From an uncultured Erysipelotrichaceae bacterium (GTDB lineage: Bacteria > Bacillota_I > Bacilli_A > Erysipelotrichales > Erysipelotrichaceae), in assembly GCA_937902945.1 (NCBI GenBank), contig CALEMD010000297.1, positions 1 through 9,795 of the forward strand: a stretch of DNA of 9,795 nt. The letters run 5' to 3'. The notes below the pieces were generated by a model, which made no database searches, was not told the DNA's origin, and saw only the letters and a program-made list of their open reading frames with translations. This document shows, in pieces, positions 1 through 8,383 of this stretch; position 1 is the first letter of the stretch; each line of letters starts with the position of its first letter. A program made the translations under genes and the position numbers.

Positions 1-13
1 TGCCGGTAGAAAA

Positions 14-54
14 GAGCACTGTCCTACTGGCCTACAGGCTTTTCGACAGTGCTC
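14..54. repeat. 10-bp perfect inverted repeat upstream of the Rrf2-family gene
   Basis: GAGCACTGTC (14-23) and GACAGTGCTC (45-54) are exact reverse complements separated by 21 nt. The loop holds a small inner pairing (GCC/GGC around 29-39). On the + strand no T-run follows the stem (AATATTTA). On the - strand the stem is followed by TTTTCT, so a terminator reading leftwards is structurally possible. It lies 21 bp before the regulator's start, so it could be a 5' UTR hairpin, an autoregulatory operator, or the terminator of an unseen upstream gene. The inverted repeat is certain; its role is not. Confidence 0.6.
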
Positions 55-75
55 AATATTTACGGGGGGATGTAA

Positions 76-519
76 ATGAAATTCAGACAGGAAACAGATT
101 ATGCGATGCGTGCGATACATGCTTTGGTGGAAGCTGGCCAAAAACCTTTAATATCGAAAGAAATTGCATCTAATCAAAACATTCCAGCTAATTATATTCT
201 GACTATCATGTGCAAACTGAAAAGCAGCGAATTTGTAAAAATGGTAGCAAAAACAGAAAATCGCCGCGGGGGATACATGCTGGCGAAAGATCCATCTACG
301 ATTACATATTTTGATGTTGTCAATGCATTTGAAGGCGGCATTCAGATAAATGCATGTTTGCGTGATGCAAAATGCTGCTCAATGTCTTCAAACTGCAGTA
401 TGCGCAAGGAATTAATTAGAATCAATGAAGTATTAATCTGTGAATTAAAGAAACAATCAATTGCAGATATCTACAGTGAAGATATAAATGACAGCAGCGA
501 ACTAGCATGTGAATGCTGA
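76..519 (+). CDS. Rrf2-family transcriptional regulator, probable Fe-S cluster sensor
   Basis: A 147-residue protein of normal length for the Rrf2 family (IscR, NsrR, CymR and relatives), which are cytoplasmic winged-helix DNA-binding dimers. Seen in the sequence: the family N-terminus with DYAMRAIHALVEAG (residues 8-21); a helix-turn-helix around 26-52 (SKEIASNQNIPANYILTIM); a wing with RRGGYMLAKDPSTIT (63-77) followed by DVVNAFEG (80-87). A cysteine group C94, C100, C101, C107 lies in the loop that ligates [2Fe-2S] or [4Fe-4S] clusters in IscR/NsrR. The protein ends CEC (C145, C147), which is less usual. The start at 76 is preceded by a GGGGGG tract (64-69) at 6-nt spacing. An ATG at 70 is followed at once by TAA and is too close to the RBS to be the start. 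It is not next to isc/suf genes in this window. Family assignment is firm; the effector (Fe-S status, NO, redox) and targets are unknown. Confidence 0.93.
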   Translation: MKFRQETDYAMRAIHALVEAGQKPLISKEIASNQNIPANYILTIMCKLKSSEFVKMVAKTENRRGGYMLAKDPSTITYFDVVNAFEGGIQINACLRDAKCCSMSSNCSMRKELIRINEVLICELKKQSIADIYSEDINDSSELACEC

Positions 520-542
520 TTCAAAACTGCAAGGGGGATTCT

Positions 543-572
543 ATGCTGGATATTGAAGTTGGATATGATTAA
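543..572 (+). CDS. Possible 9-residue mini-ORF after the regulator
   Basis: ATG to TAA encodes MLDIEVGYD. An AAGGGGGA tract (530-537) lies 5 nt before the ATG and makes a good Shine-Dalgarno. The ORF sits 23 bp after the regulator stop and 16 bp before the terminator stem, so it would be on the same transcript. The RBS is stronger than expected for random intergenic DNA, but nine codons cannot support a coding claim. It could be the remnant of a deleted second gene, a leader-type peptide, or chance. Confidence 0.15.
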   Translation: MLDIEVGYD

Positions 573-588
573 ATCAAAATAACCCATC

Positions 589-618
589 CAGTCGTGGGAA
601 TTCTTAGCGACTGTTTTT
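589..618 (+). terminator. Intrinsic terminator after the Rrf2-family unit
   Basis: CAGTCG (589-594) and CGACTG (608-613) form a 6-bp stem around a 13-nt loop that includes GAATTC. A T-rich tail follows directly (TTTTTGTTTT, 614-623). This ends the regulator transcript and separates it from the adhesin gene. Confidence 0.75.
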
Positions 619-638
619 GTTTTAATAGGATGAGAATG

Positions 639-671
639 ATCACTGTGATACTCACGGTGGAAGTATATAAG
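639..671 (+). promoter_or_regulatory. Candidate promoter with palindromic operator for the giant adhesin gene
   Basis: A -10-like element, TATATA (664-669) or TATAAG (666-671), lies about 35 bp before the start codon. No good TTGACA-like -35 is present; CTGTGA (643-648) has the right 17-bp spacing to 666 but matches poorly. The poor -35 overlaps a perfect palindrome, ATCACTGTGAT (639-649), of the type bound by a dimeric regulator. The palindrome is seen directly; promoter and operator roles are inference. Confidence 0.35.
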
Positions 672-699
672 TGCAGATGAATACTATCTGCAGGGAGGG
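672..699 (+). promoter_or_regulatory. Hairpin abutting the adhesin ribosome binding site
   Basis: TGCAGAT (672-678) and ATCTGCA (686-692) form a perfect 7-bp stem with a 7-nt loop. The Shine-Dalgarno GGGAGGG (693-699) starts at the next base, 6 nt before the ATG at 706. In the mRNA this would be a 5' UTR stem-loop touching the RBS. It may stabilise the transcript or affect ribosome access. The structure is seen; the function is inferred. Confidence 0.4.
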
Positions 700-705
700 T
701 CTTAT

Positions 706-2793
706 ATGACAGGAATCAAAGGTATTATGAAGAAAACAGAAAAATTGCTGCTGGAGCTGTTCATGGCGTTCGCATGCATACAGCTGTTTGGAGGAACTGC
801 AGCGCACGCTGAAGCAACTCCGGTTATCACAGTAACACCGACATCTGCATACTCTGAAGAAACATCAAAGTATACAGTGACACTGGCTGTTTCTGCAAAA
901 GAAGGATATTCCGTAAAAGCAGTGATCTTCAATGGAGACTCATCAAAGACTGCAGCACCATTTGAATATACTGTTGCAGAAGCAAAGTCATATGATTATT
1001 CAGTTGTGTATACCAGTGCAGATGCACCTGATACGGAACTGACTTTTACTGGTTCATATGAAGTGCCAGCTCATGTAACTGTGACTCCTCTGACTTGGAA
1101 AATTCCAAATGACGCAGTTCTTCAATGGGCAGTGACCGAAACAAATGAAGCAGATACAATGGATCTTGTGGCAGTGCTTGAACTGACAGTAACAGATAAA
1201 GATGGAAAGACGGTTGTACCAACTGTTGTCAGCAAGGGCGGATTGAATACAGCAGTTGCTGGTGACTACAACGTTACATTCAAAGCAGCAAATCCAGAAA
1301 ACAGCGAAGATGAAACAAAGATATATACAATTCATGTAGCGACTGCTGCTGAAGGTGTTGCGCCAATAGAAGATCCGCTGCCGCAAGGTGAGGCATCTTC
1401 TTCTGTGACGATCAAATGGACTTCTGCTACAGTTGGCTTAGGAACTACAGCAGACCCAGTGTCAACAGATACTGATCTGACAATTAAACCAAGTGATCAA
1501 TCTAATAAAGGACTGCAGGCAACTGTTAGTATCAACATAATGAAACATTATAATGCTGGAGAGTTTTCTTTTACTCTGCCTGGTGGCTTAGGCTTATATC
1601 AAACCAGCACGCAAATGGCAGAATTGCAGGTTGCAGGTCTGCCAATTCCGCTTGCGCCAAATACTGGAAGCAGCGGCTGGCAGTATTCTGTTCTTGACAA
1701 TGGAGACATAAAAATAGTTAACACAATTGAAAAGAATCCAGAAACACAGGCTTATGTATTCTCTGTCACATATGCTGTTAACGATATTTCAAATGTCAAG
1801 GATTTGAGCAGTGTTACACTGCAGGCAGGCAACTTGCCTACTGCTCAAGAGACAGTCATATCGAATGGCGCAAAAGTCACATTTGATACATTTACAACCT
1901 TAAAGTCTGCAACTAAGGAAGATGGCAAAGAACTCTATAAATTTCCTGAACTAAAAGAAGGACAGACAACGTTTTATGGCTTGGCAGAAAATGAATTTGA
2001 TTTTACTAATTACCTATATATGACTTATAAAGTAACCGCAACAATAAGTGGTACGCAAAAGGGAACATTGGTTATTGATGAAAGCGTTACAGGAACTTTA
2101 CAAGGCAGCGGAGATACAATTGATAAAATTGCTGCTGTCTGCACAAATGTATATGGGACCGAACAGGCAGGCACTTGGAATCCAACCGAAAAGACATACA
2201 CTCTTGATGTTGCGGGGGCTGGCGATCAAGTGGTCTATATTCTAGTGGCTTATAATAAGGCAAATCATACAATTGATGTTACTCACGCTCAAACAGCAAT
2301 CATAAAAAATACAGTGAAAGTTACGTATACTCATACAGATGATCAAACGAGCGAGGTAAAGACAGCTGAATCTAAAGATACAAATTATGTTGAATTTGTA
2401 GATGGAAATGTTGGCGGCGGTTTCTCAAAATCGCCATCTTCAACCGCGAATGCATTGGCTGTTGGCAATGGAGCTTTGTTTAATAACGATCAATACGATT
2501 CATTTATTGGAACATATTCCATCAGTGGCAACGTATTTGAAGCAGCCAAAGATAGCGGACAGGGTTTTGAACTCGTTGATGATCAGGTTTGGTCAAGAGT
2601 TGGAACAACAGATGCTGAGGCTAAAAAACTGACAAATGAGTATTATTATTCCAATATTTCTATTTCGATGAAAGATTATACATATTTATATCCAGGTGAA
2701 TCCGTTGAGATTGCACCAGATACGGCGAATGCAACAGGAACAGCAACCATTTATTATCAAACCGCTTCAGGAGAAGTAACAGGTCCTACATAA
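706..2793 (+). CDS. N-terminal fragment of the giant secreted adhesin-like protein
   Basis: A 695-residue product ending at an in-frame TAA. The start at 706 has GGGAGGG 6 nt upstream; an internal ATG at 727 (residue 8) is a weaker choice. A signal peptide is visible: basic KK (9-10), hydrophobic LLLELFMAFACIQLF (14-28), and a likely cleavage AHA|EA after residue 35, so the product is exported. Residues 36-120 are Thr/Val/Ser-rich beta sequence. Residues about 123-212 resemble a bacterial Ig-like domain of the DUF5011 kind, with AGDYNVTFKA at 185-194. The rest is beta-rich, Gly/Thr/Ser-rich sequence typical of Gram-positive adhesins, with no family I can name. If translated alone it would be secreted with no anchor, because the C-terminal parts are cut off. 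Confidence 0.75.
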   Translation: MTGIKGIMKKTEKLLLELFMAFACIQLFGGTAAHAEATPVITVTPTSAYSEETSKYTVTLAVSAKEGYSVKAVIFNGDSSKTAAPFEYTVAEAKSYDYSVVYTSADAPDTELTFTGSYEVPAHVTVTPLTWKIPNDAVLQWAVTETNEADTMDLVAVLELTVTDKDGKTVVPTVVSKGGLNTAVAGDYNVTFKAANPENSEDETKIYTIHVATAAEGVAPIEDPLPQGEASSSVTIKWTSATVGLGTTADPVSTDTDLTIKPSDQSNKGLQATVSINIMKHYNAGEFSFTLPGGLGLYQTSTQMAELQVAGLPIPLAPNTGSSGWQYSVLDNGDIKIVNTIEKNPETQAYVFSVTYAVNDISNVKDLSSVTLQAGNLPTAQETVISNGAKVTFDTFTTLKSATKEDGKELYKFPELKEGQTTFYGLAENEFDFTNYLYMTYKVTATISGTQKGTLVIDESVTGTLQGSGDTIDKIAAVCTNVYGTEQAGTWNPTEKTYTLDVAGAGDQVVYILVAYNKANHTIDVTHAQTAIIKNTVKVTYTHTDDQTSEVKTAESKDTNYVEFVDGNVGGGFSKSPSSTANALAVGNGALFNNDQYDSFIGTYSISGNVFEAAKDSGQGFELVDDQVWSRVGTTDAEAKKLTNEYYYSNISISMKDYTYLYPGESVEIAPDTANATGTATIYYQTASGEVTGPT

Positions 2794-2823
2794 ACATATG
2801 CACAGTTATATGCAGGCGTTGAT

Positions 2824-4338
2824 TTGAGCGATACTGCTGCAGCTCCGCTGAATACAGGCTATTCTGCAAAAGGAGTCATTGGTTTTAGAATTGCAGTTAA
2901 GAATATGCACTATAAAGTGGCTGTGGAAGTTGATCCTTCACTTTACATAAAGTCAGGAAGTATCGCAGGATTATATGGACAGGAAGACAAAGATTCCAAT
3001 CTGTTTATAGAAAATCATTGCTACTATGTTCCAAAGGATAAGTATCTGGTTACCTATGATGAGAGTACCAAGACTTATCGATTTGAATTCCTTGAAGACA
3101 ATGCGGTCATCATTACTTCGGGTGATACAATCACGCAGGAATTCGATTATATGCGCGTGTTCTTCAATTTTGAAATCAAGCCTACATTTGAAGGTGATGG
3201 AACTGCATTCAAGATGCAGGACATAGTGTTCTTTGATCTGCAGGGAACATCAATCACATCGCAGCAGGCAAGTGGAACGATTGTAAAGGATACAAGGAAT
3301 GTAACAGGTAATGGAACATCCTATGTCGGTCTATCTCCAACTACGAAATTTACAATTATTCCATTGACTGACTTAGTGGTTAAGAATGGCATACGTGCAA
3401 AAGGAAGCGGAACAGGTTTCTACTATTATGACGGAACGAATACAAGTATTGCTTTAGTCAATGCTGATAATGAAGCAGAGATAAAACTGACTTGGGCTAA
3501 TATCAGCGAACAGACATATTCCAACGCTGAGATCTATATGACAATACCGAAGAAAGGCGCTGCCTGGGCATATTTCTTCAATAACATTGTTTTGAATGAT
3601 ACATGGAATGCCGATCCTATCAATAAAGACGTTGAATGGGACAGCTATCTGAACGAGAGAATTGCTTTAGATGGATTTACAACATACTATTCTGTCGATG
3701 CAGTGGCAAGCGGTGATCTGCCAACAGAAGATTCAAAGACGTGGGAACCGGTAACAGCAGCTTGGATCACCGATCCAACAGATGAACAGATGAAAGCTGT
3801 CAATATGGTCAAGTTTGTTTCGAATGCTCCAATACAGGCCGAGACATCTGGATCTGTAATATTCAGCATTCATGTCAATAAACTGGCAAAAGAAGGAGAC
3901 TATGATTTCTGGCGTACGCTGAATTCTGTTAAGGGATCGGAAGAAGCCGCTAAGAGATGGTCCTATGGATCTGTTATGGCTGCTACACCTTCGGCTGGTA
4001 CAGTCAGTGGAAAAGTATGGATTGATGAACTGGTGAATGATGGCTTGCTGAGTGATAACGAAGAGCCATACAGCGATCTGCAGCTGATTCTTTCTGAAGA
4101 ACAGGGTAAGATTACGCCAATCAATATTCCTATTCAAGCGGATGGGACATTTAAACTGACAACGCATTACACGGATGATGAAGGTGTTGTACAGACTCTA
4201 GACAGATATCTGCCAACAGGAAAGTATACGCTGACCATACGCAATAAGAACAGCGATACTGTTCATATCAGCAAGAGCAATCCAACCGTATTTGGTGATT
4301 TGGATCCGAATACAGGTATTCCAACTTCCATTGCTTGA
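2824..4338 (+). pseudogene. Middle fragment of the giant adhesin, with SdrD-B-like domain
   Basis: This continues the frame of the first segment. Readthrough of the TAA gives TYAQLYAGVDLSD and then this segment with no loss of protein-like sequence. The TTG at 2824 has no convincing RBS, so separate translation is doubtful. Most of it is beta-rich sequence of no clear family. From about 3999 it has SGKVWID, an acidic stretch DNEEPYSDLQLIL, a short insert, then LPTGKYTLTIRN (about 4207-4242). That pattern is typical of SdrD-B/Cna-B-like domains of Gram-positive adhesins. It ends at TGA 4336-4338. Frame 1 continues after it with plausible sequence (GNDADAAAAGNTQKLTRISF) up to the frameshift near 4482. 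TGA is a normal stop elsewhere here (519, 8237) and Trp is always TGG, so recoding is unlikely. Confidence 0.7.
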
Positions 4339-4601
4339 GGCAATGATGCAGATGCAGCTGCTGCGGGGAATACGCAGAAACTGACACGCATCAGCTTTGA
4401 GCTGCCTGTAACCACACAGAATTCATTAGTCAATAAAGATACCGGCAGCAAGTACATAGGCATTGCGGTCACAGAGAACAAGACCTTGCTTTCGACTTTG
4501 AAAGCGATACTGATTCACAGGCTGCGAAGACGCTGGGAGTAACAATAGACAGTACAGGTATCAGCGGCTATTCCGGAGAGAAACTGAGCAGCACGCCAGT
4601 A

Positions 4602-7600
4602 TTGAAGATGGAGAAGGGCTATAACCTGAATGGCTGGCATGTATATATAGATGCCAATAATGATGGAACAGAGACACAGGTAAAAGAGAACGGAGAAGCA
4701 TTGCTTCTGACTGCTGAACAGCTGAAAGACTATGTTCTTCCAGTAGGAAAGAAGATCATCTTCAAGGCAATCTTTACGCCTTATACATATCTATTGAACT
4801 ATGCGCATGCGGAATTGTACCTGCATGATGGTTCTAGTTCTGGAGCAGAGGCGACCAACTTCAAGTTCAAGGAAACGGAAACATTCGCGAATCAGAGCAT
4901 TGACTATGGTGAGCATCCAACAGATGGACCGACCTCAGTCATTATAAATAATGCAAGTCTCTATTCATTCCTGAACTGGTCATATGAATATGTTGATGCA
5001 AATGGAATTGCAAGAAGCGGAATCATTGAAGAAACGGACGCTTCTGTTAAAACATGCCAGCAGGTAACAGAGAGTGAAGCATGTACAGTTGTTCTGAAAG
5101 ATTATAAGAACTTTGTTATGTATGGACGTCCAGAGGCAGACAAAGACACACCGATTATATTGACTGCCAACTATGCCAAGAAACCGTTCGCTGCAGCCCA
5201 GACCAAAGCAAACGGTCATGTTGATGTGGCACTTACTGAAGAAGGTCTGGAAGCAGCTTCAACAAAGTTATTCGACAGTGTAAACTTGGATAAGCCTCTT
5301 TCTGCAGATAATAAAGATGATGCATTCATAAAGTACTATCCGGATAAGTGGTTCTATCTCAGCAGCATTCAGGCAGATGATCTGTATGGAAATACATGTA
5401 CAGTCAATCTTAAATTCAATGCGGATAATGGAGAGGCTGTTCCAACAGGAACTGTGAATACCTGTGGTATTGGGCAGACGCAGAACAAGGATACAATTCA
5501 GATAGATGTAAATGCGGCTGGCAATACAATACATGTATCAGACTTTGAAACGGATGCGTCCAGTGCCGTGTTTACGCTGACTTTCAGTGAGTATCCAAAG
5601 CACAATGTGAACTTCTTTGCGCTGGATACAGATAATAAGACTGAGGATGCGGATGATGTCTATTTTGGACAGAACAAGGATATTCATGAAACCGATAAAA
5701 TCGGTACAGCAATCAGTGAAAAGCCAACGCGTGAAGGTTATACATTTGTTGGCTGGGCTGAAGCATATGAAGTGCTTGGATCCAAAGACACACAGACTGC
5801 AGCTGCCTATTCGTCGGATACAGTCATGGGTGATAAGGATCAGGATTACTATGCAGTGTGGAGAAAGAATGTATATGCGGTTACCTTCTATGATTATGAT
5901 GGCAATGAGATAGATGCGAATGGTGATGATGCTGGCAATACGCAGATGGTTGATTATATGGATGATGCAACATCTCCGGATAAACTGCCGACACCTGTAA
6001 CAATTCCAACGAAAGAAGGATATACATTTGCTGGCTGGGATAAGAGTCTGAATGACATAACCCATGACTTGGATGTATATGCAGTATACACAAGGAATTT
6101 CTATACAGTTGCTTTCTATGATCATGATATGAAAGTAATCAGCACAGAAACATATGGACATGGAGATATACTGCAGTATCCGACTGTTACACATGATGAC
6201 TATACTTTTGAGGGATGGTACAGCAATGAGGCACTTACATCTGCTTTCCCGATTGTCGAAGACTATATAGTCGAAAGCAATTTGAATATCTATGCCAAGT
6301 GTACAAAGAATGAAGAGGATACATTCACAGTTGAATTTGTAGATGATGAAGGGAATCTCTTAAAGAATGAAGATGTTGTGAAGCATGGAAATGCAACAGC
6401 ACCGGCTGATCCAGTCAAGGAAGGATATACATTTGTCGGCTGGGATAAGCCATATACGGATGTAACCGAAGATACGACAGTAACAGCTGTGTTCAAGAAA
6501 AATGATTCGACAGATCTTGTTGTGCGTTTCTTTGATCATGATCAGACATTGATGAAGACACAGGTTGTTGCCATGGGTGCCGCTGCATCTGCACCTGCTG
6601 CACCAACGCACAATGCGTTTAAATTCCTCGGTTGGAACAAGGCCTTCAATCATATTACAGAGAACACTGATGTAACAGCACAGTGTGCACCGGTGACATT
6701 CACAGTGAACTATTTCGGCAAATCAAATGAAGTACTGAAAACAGAAATTGTGGACTATGGACAGGATGGAAACCCACCGGCAGTCACTGCACCAGAGGGA
6801 ACTGTATTTACCGGCTGGGACAAAGATTATCATAATATTACAGAAGACACAGATCTGTATGGGCAGTTTGCAACACAGAAGTTCAGCGTTGTATATAAGG
6901 TTGAGGAAGCCCTGGGCTCTGAGATCATTAAAATTGATGAAGTGGAATACAATGAGGCTTCATCCGTGCCGACCCCACCGGAAAAGACAGGATATGTGTT
7001 TGCCGGATGGAAATTCATTACAGTTGGAAATAACAATCTGGAACATGTGACACAGAATATTACGGTTGAAGTTAAGTATGTTGAAAAAGCAGCTGAAGGG
7101 AAGATCAATGTCATCTATCTGGATCATGATGGATCTTTGACAGCATCCACAGTTAAAAACAAGCCAAGCATTATTGCGGTTGCAGATGTACCTGTACTGA
7201 CAGATCCTCATGGAGATTCCTTCACATTTAAGTATTGGAGTCTGAACGGGGAAGAAGTGGAATTCCCATATACGATAGCCAATACCCAGAGTGATCCGCT
7301 TGTATTTAAAGCAGTGTGTGAACTGGTCAGCCATGAAGTGCTGTTTGTAAGTGATGATTACGTGGCTGGAGGAACAGGAACGATCTTAAGTTCACAGACA
7401 GTGAAGCATCATGGTTCTGCTGAAGCCCCAGAGCCGCCGACAAAGGATGGATATACATTTGTTGGCTGCGACACTGCATTTGATGATGTGACTGGGGATC
7501 TGATTGTGAAACCAATCTATACACAGGATACCTATACGGCTATCTTCTATAATGATGATGGATCTGTATTTGCCTTTGACCAAGGTCATTATGGGGAACT

Positions 7601-8237
7601 GATAGAAGGACCGACAGCAGATCCTGTCTCGGGATTGTCTGATGCGAATCACTTCCTGTATTTTAAAGGAACAGGTGGCAAGATGTATGCAGATACAGCA
7701 GTATACACAGGCAATATGTCATATACGGCTGTCTATAAGCAGTATGGATCTATCACGACAGATGGCGATAGAATCGGCGGAAATGATTTCTCACATTATA
7801 TAGATGATGGAGAACTGAGCATAAATGACATTATTAATAAGGGTGGCATTGAAGCCTTTGACAAGGATGGCAATCCGATTCCTGCTGATAAGCTGACATT
7901 TGATCAAACCCAGCTGAAGACAATACAGGATGCAATCAAGAACGGCACAACTGGAGAGTATGCGCTGACGATCACGACACCGGATGGAACATCCATTACG
8001 ATCATCATCACGCTGAAGAAGCGGCCAGTGACAGAACGGGGACCATGGGTAGTAACGTTCCTCGACTGCAGCGGCAATACAATATCGGTTCAGAGTGTCG
8101 AGGATGGCAAGGACGCATCGGCACCGAAAGGATATGCATATTCTGGATACTGGAATGTTACAGCCCATAAGGATATATATCCGAATACCTGTACAGCATT
8201 CAGATTCCCAGTGGTAATTACAGGCGATAAGAGCTGA
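4602..8237 (+). pseudogene. C-terminal fragment of the giant adhesin, with InlB-type repeats
   Basis: An open segment of 1,211 codons from a TTG at 4602; ATG at 4608 is the alternative. Neither has a well-placed RBS, and sensible sequence in this frame begins further upstream, at about 4482, so this is a downstream piece of the interrupted gene. Residues 1-330 are beta-rich with two weak repeat-like cores (GYNLNGW, YSFLNW). Residues about 331-1046 form an array of InlB/Listeria-Bacteroides repeats, annotated separately. Residues about 1060-1145 form an Ig-like domain with AFDKDGNPIP and LTITTPDGTSITIIITL. A last degenerate repeat (WVVTFLDCSGNTIS) follows, and the protein ends ITGDKS. No LPXTG motif, hydrophobic anchor or basic tail is present, so any wall attachment would need another mechanism. 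The long open frame shows that decay, if real, is recent. Confidence 0.7.
5590..7740 (+). repeat. Tandem InlB-type (Listeria-Bacteroides) beta repeats, about ten units
   Basis: Diverged protein repeats of about 60-95 residues have the form: xxVxFYDHDG, a variable segment, a Pro-rich stretch, GYTFxGWDK, then ITEDTxVxAxY. The conserved Trp codons lie at 5754, 6036, 6216, 6441, 6633, 6816, 7008 and 7236. The ninth unit has TGC (Cys) at 7467 instead. A tenth unit (about 7534-7740) is degenerate, and an eleventh near 8050-8210 follows the Ig-like domain. Such repeats are small beta-rich modules that project adhesin domains from the cell surface. The units differ at DNA level, so recent tandem amplification is unlikely. 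Confidence 0.85.
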
Positions 8238-8245
8238 AAAAGCAC

Positions 8246-8282
8246 AAAAAGGAGATGCATGGGGTAAAATGCACTCCTTTTT
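8246..8282 (+). terminator. Intrinsic terminator after the giant adhesin gene
   Basis: AAAAAGGAG (8246-8254), a one-base bulge A, and TGCAT (8256-8260) pair with ATGCA (8269-8273) and CTCCTTTTT (8274-8282) around an 8-nt loop. The T-run is part of the stem. The stem starts 8 bp after the stop at 8237. The A-rich left arm means it could also work in the other direction. Confidence 0.85.
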
Positions 8283-8311
8283 ACGTGGAAAAGCATGAAA
8301 CTTTCTGTCAT

Positions 8312-8338
8312 TTGGAAATGAATTGCTAGGATTTCCAA
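8312..8338. repeat. 8-bp inverted repeat between the adhesin and the S10 operon
   Basis: TTGGAAAT (8312-8319) and ATTTCCAA (8331-8338) are perfect reverse complements with an 11-nt loop. No T-run follows. It sits between the terminator and the S10 promoter. It could be a regulator binding site or chance. The surrounding 8283-8383 is A-rich and shows no gene. Confidence 0.4.
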
Positions 8339-8383
8339 CCAAAACAGGCAAAAAGCACATCAGTAAAAAAGTGAAAATAGTGC

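Larger units (their letters stand above)
706..8237 (+). pseudogene. Giant secreted adhesin-like protein gene, interrupted by two stops and a frameshift
   Basis: The three open segments below read as one protein. The TAA at 2791-2793 and the TGA at 4336-4338 are in the same frame as the start at 706, and the sequence on both sides stays protein-like. Near 4482 the sensible reading moves from frame 1 to frame 3: ...AVTENK then LAFDFESDTD. Inserting one base (for example AAGAC to AAGGAC, giving NKDLAFDFE) restores it. With that base the span is 7,533 nt, exactly 2,511 codons. Predicted order in the intact protein: signal peptide, Ig-like domain, adhesin-like beta domains, SdrD-B-like domain, about 11 InlB-type repeats with an Ig-like domain between the last two, no visible wall anchor. 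No start with a good RBS follows any interruption, so only the first segment should be made efficiently. Recent gene decay is most likely; assembly error is the main alternative. Confidence 0.8.

Noticed and set aside
1..60. Insertion-sequence terminal repeat
   Set aside because: The two arms are only 21 nt apart, with no transposase or target duplication in sight; a hairpin or operator is simpler.
70..75. ATG-TAA start-stop element just before the Rrf2 start
   Set aside because: It directly abuts the G-tract, too close for initiation, and is simply part of the spacer to the ATG at 76.
4336..4338. TGA read as Trp, a Mollicutes-type code
   Set aside because: TGA ends other frames here (517-519, 8235-8237), the TAA at 2791 would remain unexplained, and Trp is encoded by TGG throughout.
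4602..4610. Independent gene start for the InlB-repeat segment
   Set aside because: No RBS at suitable spacing before TTG 4602 or ATG 4608, and protein-like sequence in this frame already begins at about 4482.
5538..6194. Long minus-strand open frames opposite the adhesin (also 7791-8360 and 3733-4167)
   Set aside because: They are rich in Cys, Ile and His, match no family, have no good RBS, and lie opposite clear coding sequence; they are antisense shadows.
5590..7740. Recently amplified DNA tandem repeats or a CRISPR-like array
   Set aside because: Similarity is at protein level only; unit lengths vary from about 60 to 95 codons and the DNA has diverged.
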